The notes beneath the pieces are model-generated. The model did not search any database. It saw only the letters and a program-made list of their open reading frames with translations, and was not told the DNA's origin. DNA of 49,506 nucleotides from Spirochaetota bacterium (lineage in GTDB: Bacteria > Spirochaetota > JAAYUW01 > JAOAHJ01): contig JAOAHJ010000005.1 in assembly GCA_026415295.1 (NCBI GenBank), positions 1 through 49,506 of the forward strand. The letters run 5' to 3'. Below, in pieces: positions 1 to 7,627 of the stretch (position 1 is the stretch's first letter; the number at the start of each line of letters is the position of its first letter). Both the position numbers and the translations under genes were made by a program.

Positions 1-253
1 AAAAATTTAAATAGTTAAAAATTAAATAATAAAAAATATGTTAAAAAAAATAAAAAAAATAGATGAATAAAAATAAAAAAATAGTTATAAAATAAAAAGA
101 ATACAATAATAAAAAATTTAAATATTCGAAAAAAATAAAAAGAAACAAATTATGATAAAAAAATAAAATTAAGTTTAAAAAAAAATGTTAAATAATGTAA
201 TAAATAAAAAAATTAAAAAAGATTATTAAAAAAAATTAAAAAAAAATAGTATT

Positions 254-355
254 AAAACTTAAGTTTTTTAAAGAAAAACGATAATAAAAATGAGTTATCG
301 TTTTGTCGATAATTACCACCCTCCCGGACTCCTATAAAGGAGTCCTTTATTTTTT
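254..355 (+). ncRNA. Candidate small RNA with C-rich patch and terminator
   Basis: Seen: a perfect palindrome AAAACTTAAGTTTT (254-267), an inverted repeat AAAACGATAA/TTATCGTTTT (275-284 and 295-304), the patch CCACCCTCCC (317-325) and a 7-bp hairpin followed by a T-rich run (326-355). No open frame precedes the terminator on this strand inside the window, so it does not end a visible gene. CCCTCC is complementary to Shine-Dalgarno sequence, the hallmark of several regulatory sRNAs that block translation initiation. Inference only: it could instead be the 3' end of a longer RNA or the trailer of a gene lying before the window. No convincing promoter is visible. Confidence 0.3.
326..355 (+). 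terminator. Rho-independent terminator (orphan)
   Basis: GGACTCC (326-332) pairs with GGAGTCC (339-345) across a 6-nt loop, followed by TTTATTTTTT. The T-run is only on the plus-strand side, so it acts on plus-strand transcripts. No plus-strand gene precedes it here. Confidence 0.75.
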
Positions 356-595
356 AAAATAAATTTTTAATAATTTTGCTATAGGAAGTTATATAAAAAA
401 AATTAAAAATATTAAATTATATATATTAAATTATTTATAAAAAATATTTAATAATTTAGATAAAAAACATAAGAATGGTTAATAAAAAAAATTAAAGTTA
501 AAAATACTTGCAATTTCAAATATATTGAAAGTATTTTTATAGTAACAAAATATAGTTAATAATTTAAAAAAATTAATTAAATTAAGATGTTAAAA

Positions 596-1768
596 TTAAC
601 AACCTCTTTTTAAAGGCTGAAATCTTGCATTTGGACTCAAATATAGATCTGATAAAATATTGTTTTTATAATATTCTAAAGCTAATCCTGCTATCATAGC
701 ACCATTATCAGTACATAAAGATAATTCAGGGAAAATAATATTAATATTATTTAATTTAGAAAGGTTATAAAGTTCTTTCCTAATTTGGGAATTTGCTGAA
801 GCACCACCTGCTACAACAATACTTTTATATTTCGAAGAATATAAAGATAAAGCTTGATTTAATTTAAAACTGATTATTTTTGCAATAGTATATTGAAAAG
901 AGCTTAAAATATCAAATAAATTTTCATTTATTTTTAAAATATTTTTTTTCTTTAAATATTCTTGATGAACAAAATAGTCTTTATTAAAGGTTTTTAAAAG
1001 TTCTTTTGGTTTATTTAAATCTAAATTTGGTTTATTGTCTTTGCTATAATTTTTAAATTCAAAATTAAGATTATTATTAATATTGGCTGATATATATTTT
1101 TCTCTAAAATAAATAACAGCTGTTTTTAATCCAGAAAATGAAAAATTTAACTTATGTTTCTCTTCATGAGAAGTTATTGGGAAAACATAGCTTGTGGGAT
1201 TGCCATATATTGATAATTTATCAATAATAGGTCCACCTGGATAACCGAGCTCAAAATGCTTGGCTATTTTGTCAAAAGCTTCCCCCACAGAATCATCGTA
1301 AGTTTTTCCAATTATCTCGAATTCTAGAAAATTATCCATTTTTAATATTGCAGTATGGCCCCCAGAAATTAATAATGCTAAAATAGGAAAATCTATTTTT
1401 TTTGAAAAATTTACTGCATAAATATGAGCAAGTAGATGATTGACTCCAATTAGAGGTTTTTTTAATCTAAAAGCAAGACCTTTAGCAAAATTGACACCAA
1501 CAACTAAAGAACCTATTAAACCAGGAAAAGCAGATACAGAAATCAGATCTATATCTTTTTCTTCTATTTTAGCTTCGTTTAATGCAATTTTATAAGTTTT
1601 ATCAATGTTATTAAGATGTTCTCTTGATGCAATTTCAGGAACAACTCCACTGAATAAATTGTGTGATTGGTATTGCGAAAAAGTTATATTTGAAAGAATA
1701 ATTTTTCCATCTTTTACAAATGAAATTGAAGTATCATCACAACTTGTTTCTATCCCACATATTATCAT
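596..1768 (-). CDS. tsaD: tRNA N6-threonylcarbamoyladenosine transferase TsaD
   Basis: TsaD transfers the threonylcarbamoyl group to A37 of ANN-decoding tRNAs, working with TsaB and TsaE in the cytoplasm. The N-terminus (GIETSCDDTS), the metal-binding HLLAH motif (His111, His115), ISGGHTA (135-140) and the C-terminal TDNGAMIAG motif (Asp354) are all present. At 390 residues it is longer than the usual ~340. The excess lies in an Asn/Lys-rich segment at about 222-285, between FSGLKTA and FDILSSFQ, so it is an insertion in the second actin-like lobe. The ATG has no visible Shine-Dalgarno sequence, and a terminator for the upstream yjfB-like gene ends only about 17 nt before it. Family assignment is secure; the role of the insertion is unknown. 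Confidence 0.95.
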   Translation of the reverse strand: MIICGIETSCDDTSISFVKDGKIILSNITFSQYQSHNLFSGVVPEIASREHLNNIDKTYKIALNEAKIEEKDIDLISVSAFPGLIGSLVVGVNFAKGLAFRLKKPLIGVNHLLAHIYAVNFSKKIDFPILALLISGGHTAILKMDNFLEFEIIGKTYDDSVGEAFDKIAKHFELGYPGGPIIDKLSIYGNPTSYVFPITSHEEKHKLNFSFSGLKTAVIYFREKYISANINNNLNFEFKNYSKDNKPNLDLNKPKELLKTFNKDYFVHQEYLKKKNILKINENLFDILSSFQYTIAKIISFKLNQALSLYSSKYKSIVVAGGASANSQIRKELYNLSKLNNINIIFPELSLCTDNGAMIAGLALEYYKNNILSDLYLSPNARFQPLKRGC

Positions 1769-1784
1769 AAAAAAAATATACAGA

Positions 1785-1832
1785 AAAAAATAAAAAAATA
1801 AAGCTACCCTTATATTTTATATAGGGTAGCTT
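1785..1832 (-). terminator. Rho-independent terminator downstream of the yjfB-like gene
   Basis: On the minus strand a 10-bp stem AAGCTACCCT/AGGGTAGCTT (arms 1801-1810 and 1823-1832) with a 12-nt AT loop is followed by TATTTTTTTATTTTTTT (1800-1784). It follows the minus-strand gene at 1933-2124 and lies just upstream of tsaD, so tsaD is reached by read-through or by a promoter hidden here. Confidence 0.75.
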
Positions 1833-1932
1833 TAATCAATTTTATAATAATAATAAAATAATGATTTAAAAACACTTAATTTTCTTTAATAATAACTTAA
1901 GTTTAATTAATATTTTAATTTTACATTTTTAT

Positions 1933-2124
1933 TTATATTTTTAAATTTATATTTTTACCTAAATCTTTGTCAAATTCATTAATAGGTGGTTCATTAGCTA
2001 AAGATTGTTTTGCTATTTCATTTTGAACTCTAACGGTGTCTAACATTTTTTTGAGAAAAAAAACGGTTGAATTTAGTATAGTAGCTGGTTTATATTCTAT
2101 ATTATTTATTATATTTGTTGTCAT
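1933..2124 (-). CDS. YjfB-like putative motility protein
   Basis: Small protein of 63 residues. The ATG at 2122-2124 is preceded by a strong AAGGAGG about 8 nt upstream, which decides this start over a longer frame beginning at 2169. The C-terminal DLGKNINLKI resembles the LGxNID ending of the YjfB family (small proteins linked to motility), and the central LKKMLDTVRVQNEIAKQSL helix matches that family's amphipathic helix. Another flagellar gene, fliS, lies about 1 kb away. It is transcribed alone, ends in a terminator, and is divergent from pyrE. The assignment is from pattern memory, not a search. Confidence 0.6.
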   Translation of the reverse strand: MTTNIINNIEYKPATILNSTVFFLKKMLDTVRVQNEIAKQSLANEPPINEFDKDLGKNINLKI

Positions 2125-2258
2125 AAGATTACCTCCTTGTAAATATTCCTCTCCTTTTCCTCCTCCCAAATTATTATTTTATTTTCAATTTAATTATCGA
2201 CATATTCAAAAAATTATAATTAAAAAAATAAAAAAATTATAAATATATTTCTAATTTC

Positions 2259-2287
2259 TTGACAATGAAAAATATATATGATTATTT
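2259..2287 (+). promoter_or_regulatory. Possible promoter for pyrE
   Basis: TTGACA at 2259-2264 is a perfect -35 box. The -10 is poor: TTATTT (2282-2287) at 17-nt spacing is the best placed. The position about 30-55 nt before the pyrE ATG is suitable. Confidence 0.35.
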
Positions 2288-2315
2288 TATTTAAATATAT
2301 TTTTTGGAGTTTGAT

Positions 2316-2891
2316 ATGATTTTTGAAAAAATACTTGATAAGACTTCTTCTATATTAAAAGGACATTTTTTGCTTACTTCTGGAAATCACTCTGAATACT
2401 ACATTGAGAAAATTAGGCTTGTTAAAAATCCTATTTATTTAAACCAGATTGCGAAAATAATATCGAAAAGTTTGAAAAAAAGAATAAAAGAATTTGATAC
2501 TATTGTTTCTCCTGCTTATGGTGCAATAGCTCTTGGATTTATGGTTGCTTTATATTTAAAAAAAGATTTTGTTTTTGCACAAAGAAAAGATGATATAATG
2601 ACAATAAGGAGCGGATTTGGTAATTTATCAGGTAAAAAAGTTTATATTATAGAGGATATTATTACAACTGGCGGTTCAGTAAAAGAGGTGAAAGATTGTG
2701 TTGAAAAATTAGGGGGAACTGTTGTTGGAATTTATTGTATTGTTGATAGATCTGATGATGTAATAATTGATAATATTAGGCCAGAAGCTATTAAAAAAAT
2801 CAAAATAGAAATTTATAAACCAGAAGATTGCCCTCTCTGTAAAAAAGGTATACCTTTAATAAAACCAGGTGCTTCTGATAAAAAAATATAA
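2316..2891 (+). CDS. pyrE: Orotate phosphoribosyltransferase
   Basis: Converts orotate and PRPP to orotidine 5'-phosphate in pyrimidine synthesis. The 191-residue protein has the type I PRTase fold signature: the PRPP loop IIEDIITTGGSV at 111-122, and the substrate-binding start FLLTSGNHSEYYI near 18-30. The C-terminus carries a CPLCKKGIPLIKPG segment (CxxC), common in one PyrE subgroup. I start at ATG 2316 because GGAG (2306-2309) lies seven bases before it; an in-frame TTG at 2304 has no ribosome binding site. It stands alone on the plus strand, with no other pyr genes in the window. Confidence 0.93.
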   Translation: MIFEKILDKTSSILKGHFLLTSGNHSEYYIEKIRLVKNPIYLNQIAKIISKSLKKRIKEFDTIVSPAYGAIALGFMVALYLKKDFVFAQRKDDIMTIRSGFGNLSGKKVYIIEDIITTGGSVKEVKDCVEKLGGTVVGIYCIVDRSDDVIIDNIRPEAIKKIKIEIYKPEDCPLCKKGIPLIKPGASDKKI

Positions 2892-3053
2892 TTTTTTTTA
2901 TGATTTATTTTGCTAAAAATTAGTTTAAATTAATTAAAATAATAAATTTTAAAAGAGTAAAAAAATTTAATATAAAAAATAATTACTTTAATTAAGCAAA
3001 TAGCATAAAACAATTATATAATAAAAATAGGGGAAATTATATAATAGAATATT

Positions 3054-3491
3054 TTATAAAGAAACATTAAATGATGAATTTTCATTATTTTTATTTAAAT
3101 CTTTATTTAATTCCGGTTTATTAGCAATTGTTTCCCATGCTTCTTTAAGTTGGGATAATATTTTTACTACATTTTTTAAAATTTTTGGATCTTTTTTTAT
3201 GTTTCCTTCTATACATTGCTTGATACTATAATCATAGAGTCTATATAAATTTGTTGCAATTTCTTTTCCTTTATCAAAATCTAAAGAAAGCATTAGTTCA
3301 GAAATAATTTCTTGAGCTTTTATAATATTATTATTAACGACATCGTACTTTTTTTCACCTTTTTCTAGAATGCTAATAGCATGTTCAAGAGAAGATATTG
3401 CTTTTTCGTAAAGCATAACTATAAGTTGGATTGGTGATGCTGTTTTTATTTTCATTTCAAGATAATTTTTTATGTTTCTATTTTCTGGCAA
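3054..3491 (-). CDS. fliS: Flagellar export chaperone FliS
   Basis: FliS binds flagellin in the cytoplasm and keeps it unfolded until export. The 145-residue, all-helical protein has the expected opening (YLEMKIKTASPIQLIVMLYE), the family's helical hairpin, and conserved LYDYSIKQC near 105. The start is TTG (3489-3491), supported by GAGGAGGA six bases upstream; no in-frame ATG is better placed. The last ~25 residues are Asn/Lys-rich and not conserved in the family. No flagellin or fliD gene is adjacent, which suggests dispersed flagellar genes. With the yjfB-like gene and the chemoreceptor at 29672 it shows the organism is motile. Confidence 0.9.
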   Translation of the reverse strand: MPENRNIKNYLEMKIKTASPIQLIVMLYEKAISSLEHAISILEKGEKKYDVVNNNIIKAQEIISELMLSLDFDKGKEIATNLYRLYDYSIKQCIEGNIKKDPKILKNVVKILSQLKEAWETIANKPELNKDLNKNNENSSFNVSL

Positions 3492-3615
3492 TGAAATCCT
3501 CCTCTTCTGAAAATATGAAAGTTAGAAAATAGAGTAAAATAATTTTAATAATATTATCGGTGAAAAAAATGAAATTAATTATATATAATTTTATATCTAA
3601 TATTAATTAACTTAT

Positions 3616-4164
3616 TTATTCTTCGTTCAATTCCTCATATATTTTTTTAAGTATAAACTCAGTAGTATTTATTCTTTCTGCTATTAATTTTTTAGTAGAA
3701 TCAAGAATAATATTGTTTTTAGCATTGTTATAATAATTTAAATATTCTTCATAAATTGTTTGAATTTTTTGTGCTTTATGCCAGAAAAAGGATCCTACAG
3801 AAAATCTTGCAAATCCAATAGCTCCAAGAGAGTCTATAATAATAGCATCATGAATCATTTTACCTTCTATAGATGATGGTCTATCTTCAGGGTCAGTGTT
3901 TAAAATAATATCTTTAATAATTAATATCTTTTCAACAGGATATCCAACTTCTGATAGGATTGCTTCAGCTCTTAATGCAGAATCTTGTTTAGAACTTTGC
4001 CCCAATATTATTTTATATAAAAAACTAGCGGCATGCAAAATCATATCATCATAAAAATCAGCTAATTTTTTTGCGTAAAAATAAACTCTAGAACAGTGAT
4101 CATAACCATATGTTAATCTTCCAGATGTTAAATCTTTACAATATTGTTCAATTACTGATCTCAT
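3616..4164 (-). CDS. HD-domain family protein with degenerate metal site
   Basis: The 182-residue protein follows the layout of small HD phosphohydrolases (YedJ-like): DHCSRVYFYAKKLAD (His23), a hydrophobic helix, then EGKMIHDAIIIDSLGAIGFAR (Asp106), which matches the usual EGK..DAD.LDA.GAIG.AR block. However, the defining His-Asp pair expected after the AASFL helix is Tyr50-Lys51, and the later helix has Asn89 where a His is normal. Without those ligands catalysis is doubtful, so it may be a ligand-binding or regulatory protein. The ATG has a good AAGGAG site. It lies upstream of fliS in the same orientation with a gap of about 124 nt. Family call is fairly sure; function is unknown. Confidence 0.6.
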   Translation of the reverse strand: MRSVIEQYCKDLTSGRLTYGYDHCSRVYFYAKKLADFYDDMILHAASFLYKIILGQSSKQDSALRAEAILSEVGYPVEKILIIKDIILNTDPEDRPSSIEGKMIHDAIIIDSLGAIGFARFSVGSFFWHKAQKIQTIYEEYLNYYNNAKNNIILDSTKKLIAERINTTEFILKKIYEELNEE

Positions 4165-4251
4165 TAATTCTCCTTAAAATAATTTATGTGTCATTAAAAA
4201 ATAAAATTTTAGATAAATTAAGAAATATAATAAAAGAAAATATTTTTTAAT

Positions 4252-4419
4252 TTACTTTTGTTTTATAGCTTTTACAGGACAAACGGGCACACATTTAGCA
4301 CATGAATTACATTTAGATTCAATTATTTTATATATTGGATCACCTTCTTCTATAGCATTTTCAGGACAAACAACAACACATGCATTACATCTCAAACATT
4401 CTTTGTCTATATAGTACAT
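4252..4419 (-). CDS. 2[4Fe-4S] ferredoxin
   Basis: A 55-residue low-potential ferredoxin of clostridial type. It has two full cluster motifs, C8xxC11xxC14xxxC18P and C37xxC40xxC43xxxC47P, related by internal duplication, and a typical short linker with Glu/Asp. It carries electrons in the cytoplasm, for example from pyruvate:ferredoxin oxidoreductase. The ATG (4417-4419) has GGGAG about 7 nt upstream. It lies between butyrate kinase and the HD protein, all minus strand, with gaps of 87-108 nt, so co-transcription is possible. The physiological partner is not in the window unless it is the hydrogenase at 38387-42283. Confidence 0.92.
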   Translation of the reverse strand: MYYIDKECLRCNACVVVCPENAIEEGDPIYKIIESKCNSCAKCVPVCPVKAIKQK

Positions 4420-4527
4420 TTTCTCCCTCTCTAAGAATTCATAAAAATAGTAATTAATAAGCTTTTTATATAAATTAATATAAATTATAATTTTTACAAC
4501 TAAATTTTAATATATGCATAATAAATT

Positions 4528-5595
4528 TTAAAATTCAGAGTAATTTAATATTTTTTCCTCACCATAAAAAGCCCTGTAAGCACCAAATGCAAGAGCTTCT
4601 AATTCATATTCTCCTGCAACTATTTCAATCCTATATTTATCTTTTAACCAATTTCTAATTTCATTAATTATATATTCAGAATGTGCAAGTCCTCCTGTAA
4701 TAATTATAGCATCTGGAGCCATATCAACTGCAGGTAAAACACTACAGATGTTTTTTACTATTCTGTAAATCATTGCTTTTATAACAATATATATTTGTGG
4801 ATCTTTTTCAATATTATCTATTAAGTATTTAACATCATCAGTATTAAAATATAATAGTAGCCCACCATTTTTATTAAAAAGATCATCAACTTTTTCTAGT
4901 GGGTAATTTGATTTCTTTAACCATTTTATGAATTGTTTTATTGGAAGATCTCCACAAGATGTAGGTGAAAATGGACCAGTTTGTCTTGATTCAGAAACAT
5001 CTACTATTATTCCTTTTTTGATTGCATTAATAGATATTCCGCCCCCTAAGTGTGCAACTATAAAAGAGCATTCAAAAAAAGGTTTTGCTAATTTTTCTGC
5101 TATTTTTCTTCCACAAGCTCTTGAATTTAGTGTATGAGTTAAAGCTTGAAGTTTTATTTCTGGATGACCTGTTATTTTAGCAAAATCCCACATTTCATCA
5201 GTTGATATAGGATCAACAATAATAGCTTTTTTATTAATCTCTTTAGAGAAATCGTAAGCTATAAGAGCTCCTACTAATGATGCGTGGGCAGTTTGATAGT
5301 TTCCATTTTTTATATCATTTACCATATCTTCATTTATTTCATATATCCCTGCTTTTAATGGTTTTAATGGACCTCCTCTGCTTGAGATAATATCAATATC
5401 AGAAAGTTTATAACCTTTTGTTTCTATACTTTTCAAGATTGCACTTTTTCTAATTGGTACTTCTTCAGAGAAATTTTTACATAATTTTAACTCTTCAGGA
5501 TCATGTTTAACATTTTCTTGAAAAAGTAAATTTTTATCATTGTAGATAGCTATTTTGGTTGAAGTTGAACCAGGATTTATTATTAAACTTTTCAT
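4528..5595 (-). CDS. buk: Butyrate kinase
   Basis: Interconverts butyryl phosphate and ADP with butyrate and ATP; a member of the ASKHA acetokinase family. It has the N-terminal phosphate-binding INPGSTSTKIAIY, the family signature HLGGGISI near 183-190, and the C-terminal ITGGLAHSEYI. The length of 355 residues is typical of butyrate kinase (acetate kinase is nearer 400). AGGGGG lies before the ATG. No phosphotransbutyrylase is adjacent, so the substrate could be another short-chain acyl phosphate such as isobutyryl- or branched-chain forms. It would give ATP by substrate-level phosphorylation in fermentation. Confidence 0.92.
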   Translation of the reverse strand: MKSLIINPGSTSTKIAIYNDKNLLFQENVKHDPEELKLCKNFSEEVPIRKSAILKSIETKGYKLSDIDIISSRGGPLKPLKAGIYEINEDMVNDIKNGNYQTAHASLVGALIAYDFSKEINKKAIIVDPISTDEMWDFAKITGHPEIKLQALTHTLNSRACGRKIAEKLAKPFFECSFIVAHLGGGISINAIKKGIIVDVSESRQTGPFSPTSCGDLPIKQFIKWLKKSNYPLEKVDDLFNKNGGLLLYFNTDDVKYLIDNIEKDPQIYIVIKAMIYRIVKNICSVLPAVDMAPDAIIITGGLAHSEYIINEIRNWLKDKYRIEIVAGEYELEALAFGAYRAFYGEEKILNYSEF

Positions 5596-5779
5596 TGAAT
5601 CCCCCTAGAATTATACCTAATTTTGATATAACTATAAAATAAAAAAAATTAAATTCAATATATATAGAATTTTAAATTTTACAAAAATTATTTGAAAAAA
5701 TAAAAATTTATTGAATATATATTATATGTTTTAATATAAAAAAAATTATAATGTATAAATAAAAAAATTTGATTATAAC

Positions 5780-6970
5780 ATGAAAATTAAAATTAAAATT
5801 ATATTTTTATTTACTTTAATTTTCATATTCTTAAATATTAATCTCTTTTCTTATGAAAACAAAAATTTTAAAAGTATTTATTTCCTTTACAATGATTATT
5901 TGATGTTATTGTTTACTGAACCATATAAATATCCTTTTGGTGAGTCACTTTCAGAAATTGTTATTAATCAGTTAATTTCTAGAGCTAAAAAGAGCATAAG
6001 AATTATGATATTTGATATCGATAGTTCTAAAATAATAAAAAATCTTTTAAATAAAAAAAGTGAAAATATTGAGATAAAAATGGTAATTGATGAAAAAAAC
6101 ACACCTGAAACAATTAAAGATATTCTTATTCAAAAAAATTTTATAATTCCATATAAAAATTCTAAATACATGCATCATAAAATTATTATAATAGATGATG
6201 TTTATCTTATAACAGGATCAGCTAATTTTACAATTAATTGTCTATATTTTAATAATAATGACTTAATTATTTTTTCCAAAGAAAAACTTACTTTTTTGAA
6301 ACAATATATTGAAAAAGTAAAAAAAGATAGAAATTATAAAATTAATTATGATAGGAATTTAAATGAAAACAATTTAAAATTAGAGATTAAAAAAATTATT
6401 GATTATTTTATTTGGTATTTTGATTTATTTCAGAATATTGAAACTCTTAAAAATAATTTATTTCAATATGAGAAAGAATTCTCAATAAATAGAAAAAAAT
6501 TAAGAATATTTTTTACTAAATTTATATATAAAGATAAAAATAACAATTTTTATGAAGTCAATGATGTTATTAAAGAATATTTGCAAAATGTGTCAAATAG
6601 GATTGGATTTATTTATTCTACTTTTACAAATTTTGATATTGCTAATTTAATAATTGAAAGAGTAAAAAATCAAAAGATTTTGTTTTTTGGTATTATTGAG
6701 TCTTTGAATAGTGGGTCAAAATATTCCACATATAGCCTATTTGAAGAACAAAATATGAATATTTTCAAAGATAAAAATGAAGGAATTATGCATCATAAAT
6801 TTATTGTTTTAGATAATAATTTATTAACAGGTTCTTATGCTATTGCTGACAGAACTAATAAAATATCATCTAAAAAATATAATGATGATTTGATGTTTGT
6901 TTTTCAAGATTCAATATTAGCGGATATCTACTTTAATTATATAAAATATTTGTTAGATAATTATTTTTAA
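5780..6970 (+). CDS. Exported phospholipase D-like protein with two HKD motifs
   Basis: A 396-residue protein with an N-terminal hydrophobic signal (about residues 4-24), so probably exported or anchored in the inner membrane. Two HxKxxxxD motifs are intact: His132/Lys134/Asp139 followed by GS (146-147), and His338/Lys340/Asp345 followed by GS (351-352). Two HKD motifs in one chain form one active site, as in phospholipase D, cardiolipin synthase and related nucleases. The region between them (about 165-270) is Lys/Asn-rich and unlike cardiolipin synthase, and only one membrane segment is visible, so lipid synthesis is not indicated. Phosphodiesterase activity on lipid or nucleic acid outside the cytoplasm is inferred. 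It is divergent from butyrate kinase and probably monocistronic. Confidence 0.75.
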   Translation: MKIKIKIIFLFTLIFIFLNINLFSYENKNFKSIYFLYNDYLMLLFTEPYKYPFGESLSEIVINQLISRAKKSIRIMIFDIDSSKIIKNLLNKKSENIEIKMVIDEKNTPETIKDILIQKNFIIPYKNSKYMHHKIIIIDDVYLITGSANFTINCLYFNNNDLIIFSKEKLTFLKQYIEKVKKDRNYKINYDRNLNENNLKLEIKKIIDYFIWYFDLFQNIETLKNNLFQYEKEFSINRKKLRIFFTKFIYKDKNNNFYEVNDVIKEYLQNVSNRIGFIYSTFTNFDIANLIIERVKNQKILFFGIIESLNSGSKYSTYSLFEEQNMNIFKDKNEGIMHHKFIVLDNNLLTGSYAIADRTNKISSKKYNDDLMFVFQDSILADIYFNYIKYLLDNYF

Positions 6971-7106
6971 ATAATTAAAGTTGTTAATAAAAAATTAAAT
7001 AAAAAAGTTAAGTATAAAAATATGGAAAGATAAAAAAATTTTATTTTATTAATTGATTATTTAAATAATTGAATCAAATTAAATAATAATATTAAATTAA
7101 TTATGT

Positions 7107-7121
7107 AAGGAGAATTATCTG
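7107..7121 (+). promoter_or_regulatory. Ribosome binding site defining a CTG start
   Basis: AAGGAG (7107-7112), then AATTAT, then CTG (7119-7121) in frame with the following gene. Upstream in this frame there is a stop at 7098-7100 and no ATG, GTG or TTG between it and CTG. The next usual start, TTG at 7275, has no such site. Confidence 0.65.
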
Positions 7122-7520
7122 GAAAAAGAAAAATATAATTTTAATAGTTTTACTAAAATAGATTTTATTAATTATTGTGAAGAAAAGAAAAGTTTAATTC
7201 ATAAACTTATAAAAATCCTCAATCTACTAGATGATAAGACCGAACCCGAAAAAATAAAAGAATATAACTTACTTTTGAATAATCTGTTTAATGAATTAAA
7301 AAGTTTAGATAATTTAATAATAAAAAATAGTGGAGAAGAAGTTTTTGATAAAGTTAATAAAGATATTATAAATGATATAAGTGAGCTTGTTAATTTAATA
7401 AAACAGAAAGAGTTTCTATTTGAATCTTATCTTTCTGATTTAAAAAATAAAATGAATTCATTGAAAAAAAGTATTAATTTAAACGATATAAAACCTCACT
7501 TTTATGATGAAAAAATATAA
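7119..7520 (+). CDS. Small helical protein, apparent CTG start, possibly FlgN-like
   Basis: Read from CTG 7119 the product is 133 residues, Lys/Glu/Leu/Asn-rich and almost wholly helical with heptad-like spacing. Starting at TTG 7275 would discard 52 residues of clean open frame and the strong AAGGAG site. I do not recognise the family with certainty. A helical protein of this size with a KKSLIHKLIKIL helix at the start and a KQKEFLFESYLSDLKNKM helix at the end recalls flagellar hook-protein chaperones (FlgN), but no invariant motif proves it. It sits 107 nt upstream of grpE on the same strand. Confidence 0.55.
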   Translation: MEKEKYNFNSFTKIDFINYCEEKKSLIHKLIKILNLLDDKTEPEKIKEYNLLLNNLFNELKSLDNLIIKNSGEEVFDKVNKDIINDISELVNLIKQKEFLFESYLSDLKNKMNSLKKSINLNDIKPHFYDEKI

Positions 7521-7627
7521 AAATTAACTTGCCTTTTTGCTCCTTATTTTTTTATATTTATATTGAAACATTAAAAATAAGAAATTTTTAAATATAATAA
7601 AAATTTAAAACTTAAAAGAGGTGTTAA

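Larger units (their letters stand above)
1..595. other. Gene-free AT-rich region
   Basis: No protein-coding frame of useful length exists on either strand; stop codons are dense in all frames. Positions 1-250 are A-rich on the plus strand with almost no G or C. Positions 254-355 stand out because they hold a palindrome, an inverted repeat, a C-rich patch and a strong terminator hairpin, listed separately. From 356 to 595 I see only AT-rich sequence, which includes the downstream flank of the minus-strand tsaD gene. Confidence 0.8.

Noticed and set aside
1-250. Very A-rich stretch as a replication origin
   Set aside because: No DnaA-box cluster (TTATCCACA-like) and no dnaA/dnaN/gyr genes nearby; AT-richness is general in this genome.
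7521-7627. CIRCE or other heat-shock operator before grpE
   Set aside because: No TTAGCACTC/GAGTGCTAA-type repeat is visible before grpE or dnaK.
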